A stretch of DNA of 64,000 nucleotides from Candidatus Gastranaerophilales bacterium (GCA_944323485.1 CALUSR010000002.1:194048-258047), one strand, 5' to 3'. Numbered from the stretch's first letter, positions 1 to 8,678 are shown. Numbers and translations: made by a program. Notes: generated by a model not told the origin, from the sequence alone.

Positions 1-596
1 ATATCTGCAACTGCCTTCATCATAGGCATAGGTCCAACGGCAATAACCTGATTTATTTTTTCTTCCTTAATCAATTCATCAAGAACCTGAGTAACAAATC
101 CTTCACGACCTAAAGAACCGTCATTTGTCGTAATAAATACCTTATCACAAGCGCTTTCCATCTTCTCTTCCCAGAAAATAAGATCCTTATTTCTTGCCCC
201 CATAATCATATAAACCTTATTTCCTGCTTCTTTATAGGCCTTCGCCATCAAATAACACGGAGCAGCGCCATATCCTCCGGCAACACAAACAACCGTACCG
301 AGTTTTTCAACATGAGTAGGTACTCCTAAAGGTCCTACAATATCTTCAATTTCATCACCGACATTCAATTTTTCAAGCTGCTTTGTGGTATAACCTACGG
401 CCATAAAAACAATCGTCAATTCATTTTTTTCTTTATTTACGTCTGCAATCGTCAGAGGAATTCTTTCCCCTTCCTGATTGACTCTCAATATAATAAACTG
501 CCCTGCCTTAGCATTTCTTGTAATATAAGGTGCATCAATTCTGATTTCAAACTGATTCGGACAAACTTCTTTTTTGTATAAAATCTTATAACCCAC
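1..596 (-). CDS. Ferredoxin-NADP reductase alpha subunit-like (NfnA/SudB family), cut by window edge
   Basis: Reading down from a GTG at 596, 198 codons are open before the left edge cuts the gene. The FAD-binding barrel shows GQFIILRV and RIPLTIAD, the usual flavin-contact motif RxPLT. The NAD(P)-binding half shows VCVAGGYGAAPCYLM, a GGxGxAP loop. The family forms heterodimers with a GltD-like subunit in NfnAB and GltAB-type enzymes, moving electrons between ferredoxin and NAD(P)H; which partner it has here lies outside the window. The start is supported by AGGAG at 605-609, eight bases before the GTG. The Cys cluster expected near the C terminus is beyond the edge, so the exact subfamily (NfnA, PyrK or SudB) stays open. 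Confidence 0.82.
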   Translation of the reverse strand, partial: MGYKILYKKEVCPNQFEIRIDAPYITRNAKAGQFIILRVNQEGERIPLTIADVNKEKNELTIVFMAVGYTTKQLEKLNVGDEIEDIVGPLGVPTHVEKLGTVVCVAGGYGAAPCYLMAKAYKEAGNKVYMIMGARNKDLIFWEEKMESACDKVFITTNDGSLGREGFVTQVLDELIKEEKINQVIAVGPMPMMKAVAD

Positions 597-738
597 GACT
601 GAAACTCCTGTCTTAAATTAACCATTTGTTTACTACTAATAGTATAACCGCTCAAGAGAAAAGAACAAGTTTTTAATATTGCTCTTTACTCTGAATTTGG
701 CTATCATAATAAAAAATAAAAGAAGAGAGGACGCTCTT

Positions 739-1785
739 TTGAATATCGCTCAAGTAACAAAAATTCATTCTGATTTCTACTATGTCAAATTTTCTGATAA
801 AGTATACGAATGTAAAATACGCGAAATTTTGAAAAAATCAAACAAAGAAATCTTTATCGGAGATTTTGTCAAATTTGAAATAACAGACGAAAAATCTCTT
901 ACCGGCATTATATTTGACATAGAAAAAAGAAAAAACTTCATTCCCCGTCCTGCAGTCGCAAATCTTGACCAGATAATCATAATTTCAGCAATAAAAGAAC
1001 CCGATTTTGACTACACCCAGCTCGATAGATACCTTGCGTTCGCAAACCTCAACAACATCAATGCAATAATCTGCATAAACAAAACTGACTTATCATCTGA
1101 CCATCAAAAACTATCAGATATCAAAAATCTCTACGAGTCGCTGAATTATAAAATTATTGATGTTTCAGCCAAAACAAAAGACAATCTTGACTCCCTCAAA
1201 AACATTCTCAAAAATAAATTTTCCGTATTCTGCGGACAATCAGGAGTAGGAAAATCAAGCCTGCTCAACGCAATATCACCCAATTTGCATCTGAGAGTAA
1301 AATCTGTCAGTACAAAAACAACAAGAGGCACTCACACAACACGCCACAGCGAAATTCTTGAAATAAATTTAGGGTCTGAAAAAGCTTCAATCGCCGATAC
1401 TCCGGGATTTAGTCTTCTAAAATTTGACTGCATTCTACCTCAAAATATAACAAATTTATTTCCTGATATACTTGAATTCAGTTCTTATTGCAGGTACAAT
1501 AATTGTCTGCACCTTGAAGAAGACGGATGTCATGTAAAAAACAATTTAGAAAAAATTGCTCCATCAAGATATAAAAGTTACAAAAACTTTGTCGAAGAAG
1601 CACTCAAATATAAAGAAAAACTCTCAAAAGAGGGAAATAAAAAAGAAACAACAACAAAAACCATTGATAAATCTCAGAAAAAAATAGAAATAGCCAAACT
1701 TGGCATAAAAAAACGGGAAAAATCAAGAAGATTCAATAAACAAAATCTGGTTTATGAGCATATGGAAGATGAAGAACATGAATAA
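739..1785 (+). CDS. rsgA: Ribosome small subunit-dependent GTPase A
   Basis: Circularly permuted GTPase that checks late maturation of the 30S subunit. Seen in order: N-terminal OB-fold (about residues 1-70), G4 motif NKTD (about 114), G5 SAK, P-loop GQSGVGKSS (about 166), G3 DTPG (about 220), then a zinc knuckle CxxxxCxH with a following Cys (about 250-265). The motif order G4-G5-G1-G3 is diagnostic of RsgA/YjeQ. The start is taken as TTG 739 because AGAGAGG lies eight bases upstream; an in-frame TTG at 679 would add 20 residues with no ribosome site. The C-terminal Lys/Arg-rich tail is longer than in E. coli. The stop overlaps the ispA start, so the two genes are probably translationally coupled. 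Confidence 0.93.
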   Translation: MNIAQVTKIHSDFYYVKFSDKVYECKIREILKKSNKEIFIGDFVKFEITDEKSLTGIIFDIEKRKNFIPRPAVANLDQIIIISAIKEPDFDYTQLDRYLAFANLNNINAIICINKTDLSSDHQKLSDIKNLYESLNYKIIDVSAKTKDNLDSLKNILKNKFSVFCGQSGVGKSSLLNAISPNLHLRVKSVSTKTTRGTHTTRHSEILEINLGSEKASIADTPGFSLLKFDCILPQNITNLFPDILEFSSYCRYNNCLHLEEDGCHVKNNLEKIAPSRYKSYKNFVEEALKYKEKLSKEGNKKETTTKTIDKSQKKIEIAKLGIKKREKSRRFNKQNLVYEHMEDEEHE

Positions 1786-2665
1786 AGAATTTGAACAAGT
1801 TTTTGAAAACTACAAACAGGATATCAGACAAAATCTCAAAAGATATTTGTCCGTAAGGAAACCTGAAAACCTCTGGAAATCAATGTATTACACGGTTTCA
1901 GCAAAAAGCAAGCTCCTCCGCCCGGTTATGGCGCTTGAGTGTTGCAGACTTTGTTCAGGATCTTATGAACCTGCCATGCCATCCGCCTGTGCAATAGAAA
2001 TGCTGCACTCTCAAAGCCTTATTCATGATGATCTTCCATGCATGGATAATGATGACTACAGACGAGGACAGCTTTCAAATCACAAAGTTTTTGGTGAAGC
2101 TGTCGCTGTACTGGCAGGTGATGCCCTTTTGAGCTACGGTCCTCAGATAATAATAGAACATACCCCTCAAGACATAGACCGTCTTGCCATTGTTCACAAA
2201 TATGTCCAAACAGCAGGTGCTTTCGGGCTGGTAGGCGGACAAGTAGCCGATATCGAGGCTGAAGAAACGGAAATAAACACAGATGAACTCAACTACATCC
2301 ATGAGCATAAAACAGCAAGACTCTTTGAGTTCGCTGTTTATGCAGGTGCTGTATGCGGAAAAGCAACACCTGAACAAACAAAAGCTTTCTTAGTTTATGC
2401 ACAAAAAATGGGTCTGGCGTTCCAGATATCTGATGATATTCTCGATATTATCGCAACAAAAGAAGAAATCGGAAAAACTCCTGGGAAAGACATTCTCAGC
2501 GGCAAAAAGACTTATCCGCATATCTATGGTATTGAAGAGTCAAAAAAACGAACTCTCGAGCTGTGTGAAGAAGCATCAAATATACTAAATGTAAACAATT
2601 TTGATAGTTTAATATTAGAAGGTATACTGAATATAATAAGAACAAGGATAGAGAAGAATAAATAA
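1778..2665 (+). CDS. ispA: Polyprenyl (farnesyl/geranylgeranyl) diphosphate synthase
   Basis: Trans-prenyltransferase that condenses IPP with allylic diphosphates to give C15-C20 chains for quinones and undecaprenol. Both aspartate-rich motifs are present: HDDLPCMDNDD (first, about residue 83, with two residues between Asp pairs, the short-chain bacterial FPP/GGPP pattern) and DDILD (second, about residue 219), followed by GKTPGKD. Length (about 295 residues) is normal. I use ATG 1778, which overlaps the rsgA stop; ATG 1754 and 1769 are in-frame alternatives. Chain length cannot be read safely from sequence. The next gene, a PAP2-like membrane protein, starts two bases after the stop, so an isoprenoid link is possible. 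Confidence 0.92.
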   Translation: MNKEFEQVFENYKQDIRQNLKRYLSVRKPENLWKSMYYTVSAKSKLLRPVMALECCRLCSGSYEPAMPSACAIEMLHSQSLIHDDLPCMDNDDYRRGQLSNHKVFGEAVAVLAGDALLSYGPQIIIEHTPQDIDRLAIVHKYVQTAGAFGLVGGQVADIEAEETEINTDELNYIHEHKTARLFEFAVYAGAVCGKATPEQTKAFLVYAQKMGLAFQISDDILDIIATKEEIGKTPGKDILSGKKTYPHIYGIEESKKRTLELCEEASNILNVNNFDSLILEGILNIIRTRIEKNK

Positions 2666-2667
2666 AA

Positions 2668-3123
2668 ATGATTTTGGATACGGGAGCAGAAATAGCATTA
2701 TCAGGTCTTTTTGGAGCACTTATCGCTCAAATTTTGAAATTTATTGTGTACTTAATCAAAAACAGACACATCAATTTTAAAATACTATCAACGACCGGTG
2801 GTATGCCAAGCAGTCACAGCGCAATGGTTTCAGCTTTAACCACATCCGTAGGACTTGTTGAAGGCTGGTGGAGTCCGCTTTTTTCGGTTTCACTTGCATT
2901 CTCTCTCGTTGTTATGTATGATGCTGCGGGAGTTCGTCTTGCTGCAGGCAGAATGGCAGCAACTCTCAACAAACTTGTTGAAGATATCTACGAAAATAAA
3001 GGACATACAATAACAAAACTGAAAGAACTCCTCGGACACACTCCAAAAGAAGTTTTCGCAGGAGCCATGCTCGGGATAGCAATAGGTTTATATTTCCACT
3101 ACTACCTCATCAAGCACATGTAA
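2668..3123 (+). CDS. Divergent PAP2 family membrane protein (DUF212/YuiD-like)
   Basis: A 151-residue membrane protein of the DUF212 family, distantly related to PAP2 phosphatases and haloperoxidases. It shows the family signature GGMPSSHSA (about residues 44-52) and YDAAGVRLAAGRMA (about 91-104), and hydrophobic segments at both ends. It begins two bases after the ispA stop, so it is in the same transcript. A lipid- or prenyl-phosphate phosphatase role is suggested by the family and by the neighbour but has not been established for this group. The 3' end overlaps the convergent glycosyltransferase gene by 14 bases. Confidence 0.85.
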   Translation: MILDTGAEIALSGLFGALIAQILKFIVYLIKNRHINFKILSTTGGMPSSHSAMVSALTTSVGLVEGWWSPLFSVSLAFSLVVMYDAAGVRLAAGRMAATLNKLVEDIYENKGHTITKLKELLGHTPKEVFAGAMLGIAIGLYFHYYLIKHM

Positions 3124-4132
3124 GTTTTTTCACTGTTTCAATTATTTTATCCGTATTGATATCAAGACATTTCAACTCTTCGCAAGAACAGCTTCGTTTA
3201 TCCCACAGGCATGGACGACAGTCAATTGAAGAATTAGTCACAACTTTGAAGTTTTCATCCTCTGCTATCAGCTTTTTCTCGTCTGTTCCAGCAAAAATGG
3301 CACATAATTTTGCCCTCACACAAACACCTATGTGCATCGGAGCAGAATCAACACAAACAACAGCATCAGAGAGTTTCATCAATGCAGCAAGTTCAATAAG
3401 ATTCTTTGTCTTCCCGAATAAGTTAAAACAGCTTACTTTAGAAGAAATATTATCAATAATCTCCTTATCATCAGGACCGCCTGCAAGATAAACATTAAAT
3501 CCGCAGTCTTTGAGTTTTTCTATAATCTCGCACCATTTTTCGGCTGAAAAACTCTTGATTATATTCTTTCTAATGCTCATCAAACTGACTCCAGGATGAA
3601 TCAGAACATTTTTTTTGCCATTTTCTTCAAAGAGATTTCCGACCGAGTACAAATCGGAGTGCGCAAGTTCAATAGTCGGAAGATTAAATTCTGCACCATC
3701 CTCCAAACCTCTGACAAGATCATGATACATTCTCGCTGCATATTGTTTTTTATTCAATTTTACCGCATTAGAAAGCAGCAGACGGCTCATAAAACCGCAT
3801 TCATATCCGATACGTTGTTTTATACCCATCAAAAACAAAATGACGGAAATAAATGGCGACGCCCCTGAAGATAAAGCTATATCAAAATGTTTTTTTCTAA
3901 CATCAAATATAAGTTTCAAAAGCTCGGTATACTTATTCTTGTTTTTTATATCACAAGGAATAACCTCATCAATAAAAGGCGTAAGATTTTTTATACCTGC
4001 ACTCCTCGGTTCAAGGACAAGAGAAATAGACGACTCAGGATAGAGAGTTTTTAGAGAATCAATAACAGGCAAAAAAAGTATTTCATCTCCCAAACCTCCG
4101 AAATTCATCAGCAAAATGTTTTTATGCGGCAT
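3110..4132 (-). CDS. Glycosyltransferase family 9 (heptosyltransferase-like)
   Basis: ADP-heptose:LPS heptosyltransferase family protein. N terminus shows ILLMNFGGLGDEILFLPVIDSL, in which GLGDEIL is the GT9 Rossmann loop, and the C-terminal donor domain shows VLIHPGVS, VYLAGGPDD and CVDSAPMHIGV, the nucleotide-sugar contact region. It likely adds a heptose or related sugar to a lipid-linked core on the cytoplasmic face. The last 45 residues are Cys-rich (CRPCLWDKRSCSCEELKC), as in many GT9 proteins. It is the last gene of a block reading heptose kinase, DUF4330, O-antigen ligase, GT9; it overlaps the upstream ligase gene by 11 bases. Confidence 0.87.
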   Translation of the reverse strand: MPHKNILLMNFGGLGDEILFLPVIDSLKTLYPESSISLVLEPRSAGIKNLTPFIDEVIPCDIKNKNKYTELLKLIFDVRKKHFDIALSSGASPFISVILFLMGIKQRIGYECGFMSRLLLSNAVKLNKKQYAARMYHDLVRGLEDGAEFNLPTIELAHSDLYSVGNLFEENGKKNVLIHPGVSLMSIRKNIIKSFSAEKWCEIIEKLKDCGFNVYLAGGPDDKEIIDNISSKVSCFNLFGKTKNLIELAALMKLSDAVVCVDSAPMHIGVCVRAKLCAIFAGTDEKKLIAEDENFKVVTNSSIDCRPCLWDKRSCSCEELKCLDINTDKIIETVKKLTCA

Positions 4133-5525
4133 CTTTTCCCTCTTTATTTTTATTCATAACAACAACAAATAACGCACTCATAAACCAGAACAAAACCTGA
4201 ATCTGAGGGCGAAACCAAATAGTATCAACAAAACCGTGTGTCATCATACCGACTATACCGACAAGAACCAGCACAAAAAGAATTTTATCGGAAAAAGATA
4301 CAATCTTTGCCCCCAAACTCTTCACAGCTGACACAATCATAAACAATATAAATGCTAACAGAGCACTTAAGCCGATAATCCCTGTTTCAACAGCTGTTTC
4401 CAAGAACACACTGTAAGCTCCTAGAGCATCAAAACCGCTGCGCATATACAATCCGTAAATCTCACGAAAAACCTTATTGCCAATGCCTATACCAACCCAG
4501 AAATTATCAAGGAACATCCGAAAACTCGACTGATAAACATTCATTCTGAAAGAATTGCTGCTATCTTCCCTCATTGCAAAAATTGACATAATACGAGCCT
4601 GCAGAGCCTCAGAAGAAGCAACAAGAAAGATAACACCTAAAATACTAATCAAAACAGAAGCAATCCAAATCTTCTTGAGATATTTTTTATCACGAAAATC
4701 ATTCCATACAAAATAAGAAAAAACTGAAAACAACACAACCAACTCCGCTAATAAAGCGACATAAGCCCCCCTGCACCCGCTGAATAATATACCTAAAGCA
4801 CAGCAAACAAGCATCAATAAAACAACAAAAGACATCCTGTATCTCTTATCTTTCAACAAACTAAACAAACCGCCTGCAAGAATCGGAAACCCGGAAAGAA
4901 GATACCCCGCCAATAAATTAGGATTAAACGGTTTCAATGTGCCATAAACTCTTGTCAGCACCTGCTCTGCATTCAGATGACTTGTATCCTGCCACCCTGA
5001 AATTTCTTCAACACCAACAAAGTTCTGTCGAATTACATACAACGACTCAAAAGAAATAACAGCACACAAAAGAAAAATAAAATAATACCCTCGCCTAAAA
5101 TCCTCCGATATTATATGCTTCATCACACAATAAAACATCAAATACGTAATCATCTTGCTCAGCCCCCACAAACTCTGCGGCAACAGAGAAGCAAACGCCG
5201 TAGACAAAAACATGGCAAAAAACCACGCCAAGATGAGAACATCAAGAAAATCAACTCTTATTCGATATTCTTCGAGCAAAATTTTGACTAAAAACAACGC
5301 AAAAGACAGCCAAATAAAAACACCTATAATTGTCGAAGAAGCAAACAAAGAAGATACAAAAACCAAAGAACATACAACTACAATTAAATAATCCAAATTT
5401 GATAAAATAAGACTGTTTTTCAATCCGCTTGGAATAATCTTCTGCAAAAAAAACAAACAGCTGTTCAAAAATTTCAGAATAAAACAGTTGTTAATATCTG
5501 ACTCGGTTTTTCGTATATCAAACAT
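4122..5525 (-). CDS. O-antigen ligase / Wzy-like polymerase membrane protein
   Basis: A 467-residue polytopic inner-membrane protein with about 11-12 hydrophobic segments and a larger periplasmic loop between residues about 300 and 375. The loop contains SFRMNVYQSSFRMFLDNFW followed by VGIGIGNKVFREIYG, matching the Wzy_C/RfaL signature. Cyanobacterial homologues were named IctB, but the family is one of glycan ligases and polymerases. It probably joins O-antigen or another glycan to lipid A core. It sits between DUF4330 (one base gap upstream) and GT9 (11-base overlap), consistent with an LPS operon. Confidence 0.82.
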   Translation of the reverse strand: MFDIRKTESDINNCFILKFLNSCLFFLQKIIPSGLKNSLILSNLDYLIVVVCSLVFVSSLFASSTIIGVFIWLSFALFLVKILLEEYRIRVDFLDVLILAWFFAMFLSTAFASLLPQSLWGLSKMITYLMFYCVMKHIISEDFRRGYYFIFLLCAVISFESLYVIRQNFVGVEEISGWQDTSHLNAEQVLTRVYGTLKPFNPNLLAGYLLSGFPILAGGLFSLLKDKRYRMSFVVLLMLVCCALGILFSGCRGAYVALLAELVVLFSVFSYFVWNDFRDKKYLKKIWIASVLISILGVIFLVASSEALQARIMSIFAMREDSSNSFRMNVYQSSFRMFLDNFWVGIGIGNKVFREIYGLYMRSGFDALGAYSVFLETAVETGIIGLSALLAFILFMIVSAVKSLGAKIVSFSDKILFVLVLVGIVGMMTHGFVDTIWFRPQIQVLFWFMSALFVVVMNKNKEGKDAA

Positions 5526-6017
5526 CTATTCTTTTACCCTAACATCAGATACAACACCGTTTATTCGATATTTAAATCCTTCCATTATAATCGGCAGCCC
5601 TATTTTTATTTTATTTCCGCCAATTACGGCACCATCATCAGTGATTATTGCATCATCTTTCACCGTAACAACATAGTTGTATAAATAAGGCATGGACGGG
5701 TCATCAACGGCAACAGCCTTCTTTGTTCCGTCAAATATCACAACTTTTGAATGAGTCTTCTTAACGTTTACTATCTCAAGTTTCTTATATGGAACATTCC
5801 TTATTGTCAAAAACGCTTCTTTTTCCGCAGAAATCGGATCTTCATCGCTCGTCAAACGCACCGATTGAAACGTTACATCAAATTCAACAGTTGATTCGCT
5901 CTTGATTGCTTTGTCTGATGTTTTATGCAAATTCATCTTTACAGACAAAACGCCAACAAGAAGCAAAAAGATTAAAACTAAAACAGTATAGTCAACCCAA
6001 TTAAATTTCTTGCTCAT
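5526..6017 (-). CDS. DUF4330 family membrane-anchored protein
   Basis: 163 residues: one N-terminal membrane anchor (YTVLVLIFLLLVGVLSV, about residues 10-26) followed by a soluble, probably periplasmic beta-rich domain. The C-terminal pattern GGNKIKIGLPIIMEGFKY followed by RINGVVSDV fits the DUF4330 consensus. The family occurs in Cyanobacteria and some Firmicutes and has no assigned function. Its position directly ahead of the O-antigen ligase suggests a role in export or assembly of surface glycan, which is inference from context only. Confidence 0.65.
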   Translation of the reverse strand: MSKKFNWVDYTVLVLIFLLLVGVLSVKMNLHKTSDKAIKSESTVEFDVTFQSVRLTSDEDPISAEKEAFLTIRNVPYKKLEIVNVKKTHSKVVIFDGTKKAVAVDDPSMPYLYNYVVTVKDDAIITDDGAVIGGNKIKIGLPIIMEGFKYRINGVVSDVRVKE

Positions 6018-6035
6018 CTTTTTTATAACCCTTTT

Positions 6036-7049
6036 CTAAAATTCTATTTCTTCAATCTGTTCTTTCAACTCTTCTCGAGATGTTGTAGCACATCCAAAGT
6101 GTCTGATTACAATACTTGCAGCCAAATTACCCAAAATCATCGCTTCTTCGGGGCGTGCTCCGGCTGCCAACGCAGCAGTGAAAGTAGCAACAACGGTATC
6201 ACCGGCACCTGTAACATCAAATACATCCGTCCTGTTAAATGCCGGTATCTTGTGAGTTTCACCATTTTTCAAAAACAGCATCATACCGTAAGACCCTCTT
6301 GTAATCAGTATCATATCTGCATTAGTCTGGGCAAGCAGGTCCGCACCGGCTTTATTCAGAGTTATATCATCAACAATCCTGTATCCGACAGCTTTCTCAG
6401 CATCAGGCTGATTTGGCGTCAACACGGTTGCATTTTTAAAACGGCGCATATCACTCTGAGCATCAACGGCAACAATAATCCCATGTTCTCTTGCCGTATC
6501 AATTGTTGCCTTGATTATACCATCTGTCATCATCCCTATTCCATAATCAGATAAAATAACAGCATCAAAATTAGGAATGGCTTTCTTTATCTGGGCGATA
6601 ACTTTTTCTTCCGTTTCTTTTGACACGGGGTCATTCATCTCACGGTCTATTCTGACAATCTGCTGGGTAACAGACTGCGTAGAAGAACCTGAAATTCTTG
6701 TTTTTGTCGTAGTTGGTCTGGTCTTATCCTGAACCATATATCTTGTATCAATATTCGCCTTCTTCAGTGCATCCAACAAAATCGGCGCATGATAATCATC
6801 CCCATAAACTCCTATTGCACCGCATTGCTCATCGCTAAGAGTCGCTGCATTGTGTATAGCATTTGCTCCGCCACCGAGAATAACTTTTGTTTCAGTATGT
6901 TTCAAAATCAAAACAGGAGCCTCTCTTGATATACGGGAGGCAACACCGTACATCATCTCATCAATTGCCAAATCACCAACAACAAGAGTCTTGACTCCTC
7001 TGAGAGAATCTATTCTTTTTTTTAATCCCGCTATATCTAAATTAGGCAT
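6036..7049 (-). CDS. PfkB-family sugar kinase, RfaE1/HldE kinase-domain type
   Basis: Ribokinase-like protein most similar in pattern to the D-glycero-beta-D-manno-heptose-7-phosphate kinase domain of HldE. The region after AIDEMMYGVASRISREAP has the RfaE-type 'RIS(P/R)EAP' substrate motif, followed by the glycine-rich GGGANAI; the C-terminal part has DVTGAGDTVVATF, with the catalytic Asp of GAGD. There is no fused nucleotidyltransferase domain, so ADP-heptose synthesis would need a separate RfaE2. Start at ATG 7049 has GGAG about seven bases upstream; a TTG at 7061 is a weaker choice. It is the first gene of the LPS block and fits the heptosyltransferase at its end. Confidence 0.78.
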   Translation of the reverse strand: MPNLDIAGLKKRIDSLRGVKTLVVGDLAIDEMMYGVASRISREAPVLILKHTETKVILGGGANAIHNAATLSDEQCGAIGVYGDDYHAPILLDALKKANIDTRYMVQDKTRPTTTKTRISGSSTQSVTQQIVRIDREMNDPVSKETEEKVIAQIKKAIPNFDAVILSDYGIGMMTDGIIKATIDTAREHGIIVAVDAQSDMRRFKNATVLTPNQPDAEKAVGYRIVDDITLNKAGADLLAQTNADMILITRGSYGMMLFLKNGETHKIPAFNRTDVFDVTGAGDTVVATFTAALAAGARPEEAMILGNLAASIVIRHFGCATTSREELKEQIEEIEF

Positions 7050-7110
7050 ATTTTTCTCCAATTATCAATCCAATATCAAATACCATAAATTATTAAACTA
7101 ATATAATATA

Positions 7111-7142
7111 TTGATGTATTCGCTTATATATTTTAATATAAT
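7111..7142 (+). promoter_or_regulatory. Sigma70-type promoter for the small membrane protein gene
   Basis: TTGATG at 7111-7116 and TAATAT at 7134-7139 are separated by 17 bases, about 50 bases upstream of the ATG at 7194. A TATAAT at 7137-7142 overlaps the -10. Sequence match only. Confidence 0.5.
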
Positions 7143-7193
7143 GATTATAAAACTAACATAGAGAATATAACAAGTTATTTGGAGCAAAATATA

Positions 7194-7547
7194 ATGCAGA
7201 TGACACCGGACTACGAAGTAGACAGTGAAACTCCTTTCAAATCTAAAAAATTTGTGTTCAAAATATATCCTGAATTTGTCGAATACATCGACCAGATGGA
7301 TGTATCTCAAAGAAACGAGTTCATTAATCAGGCAATCGAACAACATCTCGCCGCCTACTCAAGATGGCAAAAATACGATACTCTCATATCAAAACTCCGC
7401 CAAATAGCTGTATATTCCCTAATAATTGCCATCTGTATACCAATTTTGATTTTTTCCTTCAAACTTTTGGTTAACGAATCAAAAAATACAGACAGGAAAA
7501 TGCAATATAATTTTGAAAAAGTTATAGAAAGCTATCAAACAAGATAA
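7194..7547 (+). CDS. Small single-pass membrane protein, unknown function
   Basis: 117 residues. The N-terminal part (about residues 15-55) reads FVFKIYPEFVEYIDQM then RNEFINQAIEQHL, reminiscent of a ribbon-helix-helix fold in which a beta strand precedes two helices, but this is weak. A membrane segment follows (AVYSLIIAICIPILIFSFKLL, about residues 73-92) and a short charged tail. I do not recognise the family. Start at ATG 7194 is backed by TTGGAG at 7179-7184. The gene is monocistronic, bounded by its own promoter and a bidirectional terminator. Confidence 0.72.
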   Translation: MQMTPDYEVDSETPFKSKKFVFKIYPEFVEYIDQMDVSQRNEFINQAIEQHLAAYSRWQKYDTLISKLRQIAVYSLIIAICIPILIFSFKLLVNESKNTDRKMQYNFEKVIESYQTR

Positions 7548-7552
7548 ATAAA

Positions 7553-7577
7553 AAAGACGCATAAGCGTCTTTTTTAT
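7553..7577. terminator. Bidirectional rho-independent terminator
   Basis: Stem GACGC (7556-7560), loop ATAA, stem GCGTC (7565-7569), flanked by A-run on the left and T-run on the right, so it can end both the + gene stopping at 7547 and the - gene stopping at 7584. Confidence 0.85.
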
Positions 7578-7583
7578 TTTGCC

Positions 7584-8129
7584 CTAAAACTTTGATACCC
7601 ACTGATTATTTTTGATATAAAATCTCCATTTCAATTCAGTTCCAGAACTAATACCTATCCTTGTCGTACAAACAATTTCAGACTCAGGAACAGTTTTTCC
7701 CTCCTCTATTCTCAACGCTGATAAAGGAGAAGTCAAATCAACCTCATTCAACTCACGGGTAATCTCCATTGCGCGGCACAACTTTCCGGGGCCATTCGTT
7801 CCGCCAAAATCTCCGATAGGTTCAATCGCCCTGATTAAAACGGCACATCCCCTGCCTTCTTCCTCCGTAACAACATTCATACAGTTGTACATCCCGTAAA
7901 TTAAATAAACATAAGCAAGTCCAGGCGACTTGAACAGCGTTGCAGCCCTTTTCGTTTTACCTCGAAATGCATGACAAGCAGGATCTTCCTGAGTATATGC
8001 CTCAGTTTCAACAATCATTCCTTTCAAAACTTCTCCTGAGTCAAACTCCCTGCACAACACACACCCCAAGAGAGATTTTGCTACATCCAAGGTATTTTTT
8101 GAATAAAAACTCTTACAAATTATTGTCAT
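7584..8129 (-). CDS. mpg: 3-methyladenine DNA glycosylase (AAG/MPG family)
   Basis: Excises alkylated and deaminated purines to start base-excision repair. Seen: SKNTLDVAKSLLGCVLC at the N terminus, VETEAYTQEDPACHAFRG (general-base Glu of the family lies in VETEAY), the hairpin region AYVYLIYGMYNCMNVV that intercalates into DNA, and VLIRAIEP followed by GPGKLCRAM. Start ATG 8129 matches the usual N terminus of bacterial AAG proteins; a TTG at 8180 would add 17 basic residues without homology. No clear Shine-Dalgarno site. It appears to stand alone. Confidence 0.9.
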   Translation of the reverse strand: MTIICKSFYSKNTLDVAKSLLGCVLCREFDSGEVLKGMIVETEAYTQEDPACHAFRGKTKRAATLFKSPGLAYVYLIYGMYNCMNVVTEEEGRGCAVLIRAIEPIGDFGGTNGPGKLCRAMEITRELNEVDLTSPLSALRIEEGKTVPESEIVCTTRIGISSGTELKWRFYIKNNQWVSKF

Positions 8130-8338
8130 TTTTACACTTTTTCTTTTCTCTTTCTCATACCATAGTACTATTATCTTCAAAAATCTACTACTTTTTTAAT
8201 TTATTATTATGAAACAAAACCCGTTTTTTTAACCAAAAACCTCCCGAAAAAACTCCTTAATAAAAAAATAATATTCCTCTTAAATACTGAATTTTATTGG
8301 GCTTCTAAACTTTTTGTAATATTTGTTAATAATATCTA

Positions 8339-8367
8339 TTGACATTCGAAATTATATAGTGTATTAT
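8339..8367 (+). promoter_or_regulatory. Consensus sigma70 promoter of the NTRME-repeat microgene
   Basis: Perfect -35 TTGACA (8339-8344), 17-base spacer, and -10 TATTAT (8362-8367). This is the closest match to consensus that I saw in the window and predicts a transcript start near 8374, giving a leader of about 50 bases before ATG 8424. The preceding 200 bases (8130-8338) are A/T-rich with no other recognisable feature. Confidence 0.8.
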
Positions 8368-8423
8368 GTACACATAATCAAGAGTGTTTGAAATACACTA
8401 AATAGAAACGGAGATGATTCTAA

Positions 8424-8606
8424 ATGAATATCAATTCAATAAATACATACCTGAACACAAGGATAGAAAGAAATACAAGAATGGAAAGAAACACCAGAAT
8501 GGAAGGTTCTAGAAATACAAGAATGGAAGGATCTAGAAACACCAGAATGGAAAGAGAAGCAGTTATGAGCAATGGATGTGGCTCAAAGTTAAACATTCTA
8601 GCATAA
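8424..8606 (+). CDS. Repeat microprotein (five NTR(M/I)E units), unknown function
   Basis: 60-residue ORF with ATG 8424 and GGAG at 8410-8413. Residues 11-43 are five N-T-R-(I/M)-E units separated by R, R, GSR and GSR. The tail is distinct: EAVMSNGCGSKLNILA, with one Cys. There is no signal peptide or membrane segment. The gene is isolated between a near-consensus promoter (8339-8367) and a strong terminator (8651-8677), giving a discrete transcript of about 300 bases. I recognise no family. It could be a real basic/acidic repeat peptide, a secreted peptide precursor lacking a leader I can see, or a structured RNA whose repeats happen to be open. Synonymous third-position changes between units (AAT/AAC, ACA/ACC, GGT/GGA) favour coding. 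Confidence 0.6.
   Translation: MNINSINTYLNTRIERNTRMERNTRMEGSRNTRMEGSRNTRMEREAVMSNGCGSKLNILA
8454..8552 (+). repeat. 18/24-bp tandem repeat inside the microgene
   Basis: Units of the form AAYACMAGAATGGAA repeat five times with 3-base (AGA) or 9-base (GGWTCTAGA) spacers; the two longer spacers each carry TCTAGA. The spacing is a multiple of three throughout and the repeats lack the dyad and uniform spacers of CRISPR. Confidence 0.85.
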
Positions 8607-8650
8607 ATTTACTCCATACCTAATAATAAACTAAAACCAAAGAATAGAAT

Positions 8651-8678
8651 GCCGTCTGAACAAGACGGCTTTTTTTTA
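8651..8678 (+). terminator. Rho-independent terminator of the microgene
   Basis: Stem GCCGTCT (8651-8657), loop GAACA, stem AGACGGC (8663-8669), then eight T. It ends about 45 bases after the ORF stop. The same stem core recurs at 23759-23783. Confidence 0.92.

Noticed and set aside
8454-8552. Possible CRISPR array
   Set aside because: Short direct repeats with 3- or 9-base spacers that repeat themselves, no dyad in the repeat, in-frame coding, no cas genes.
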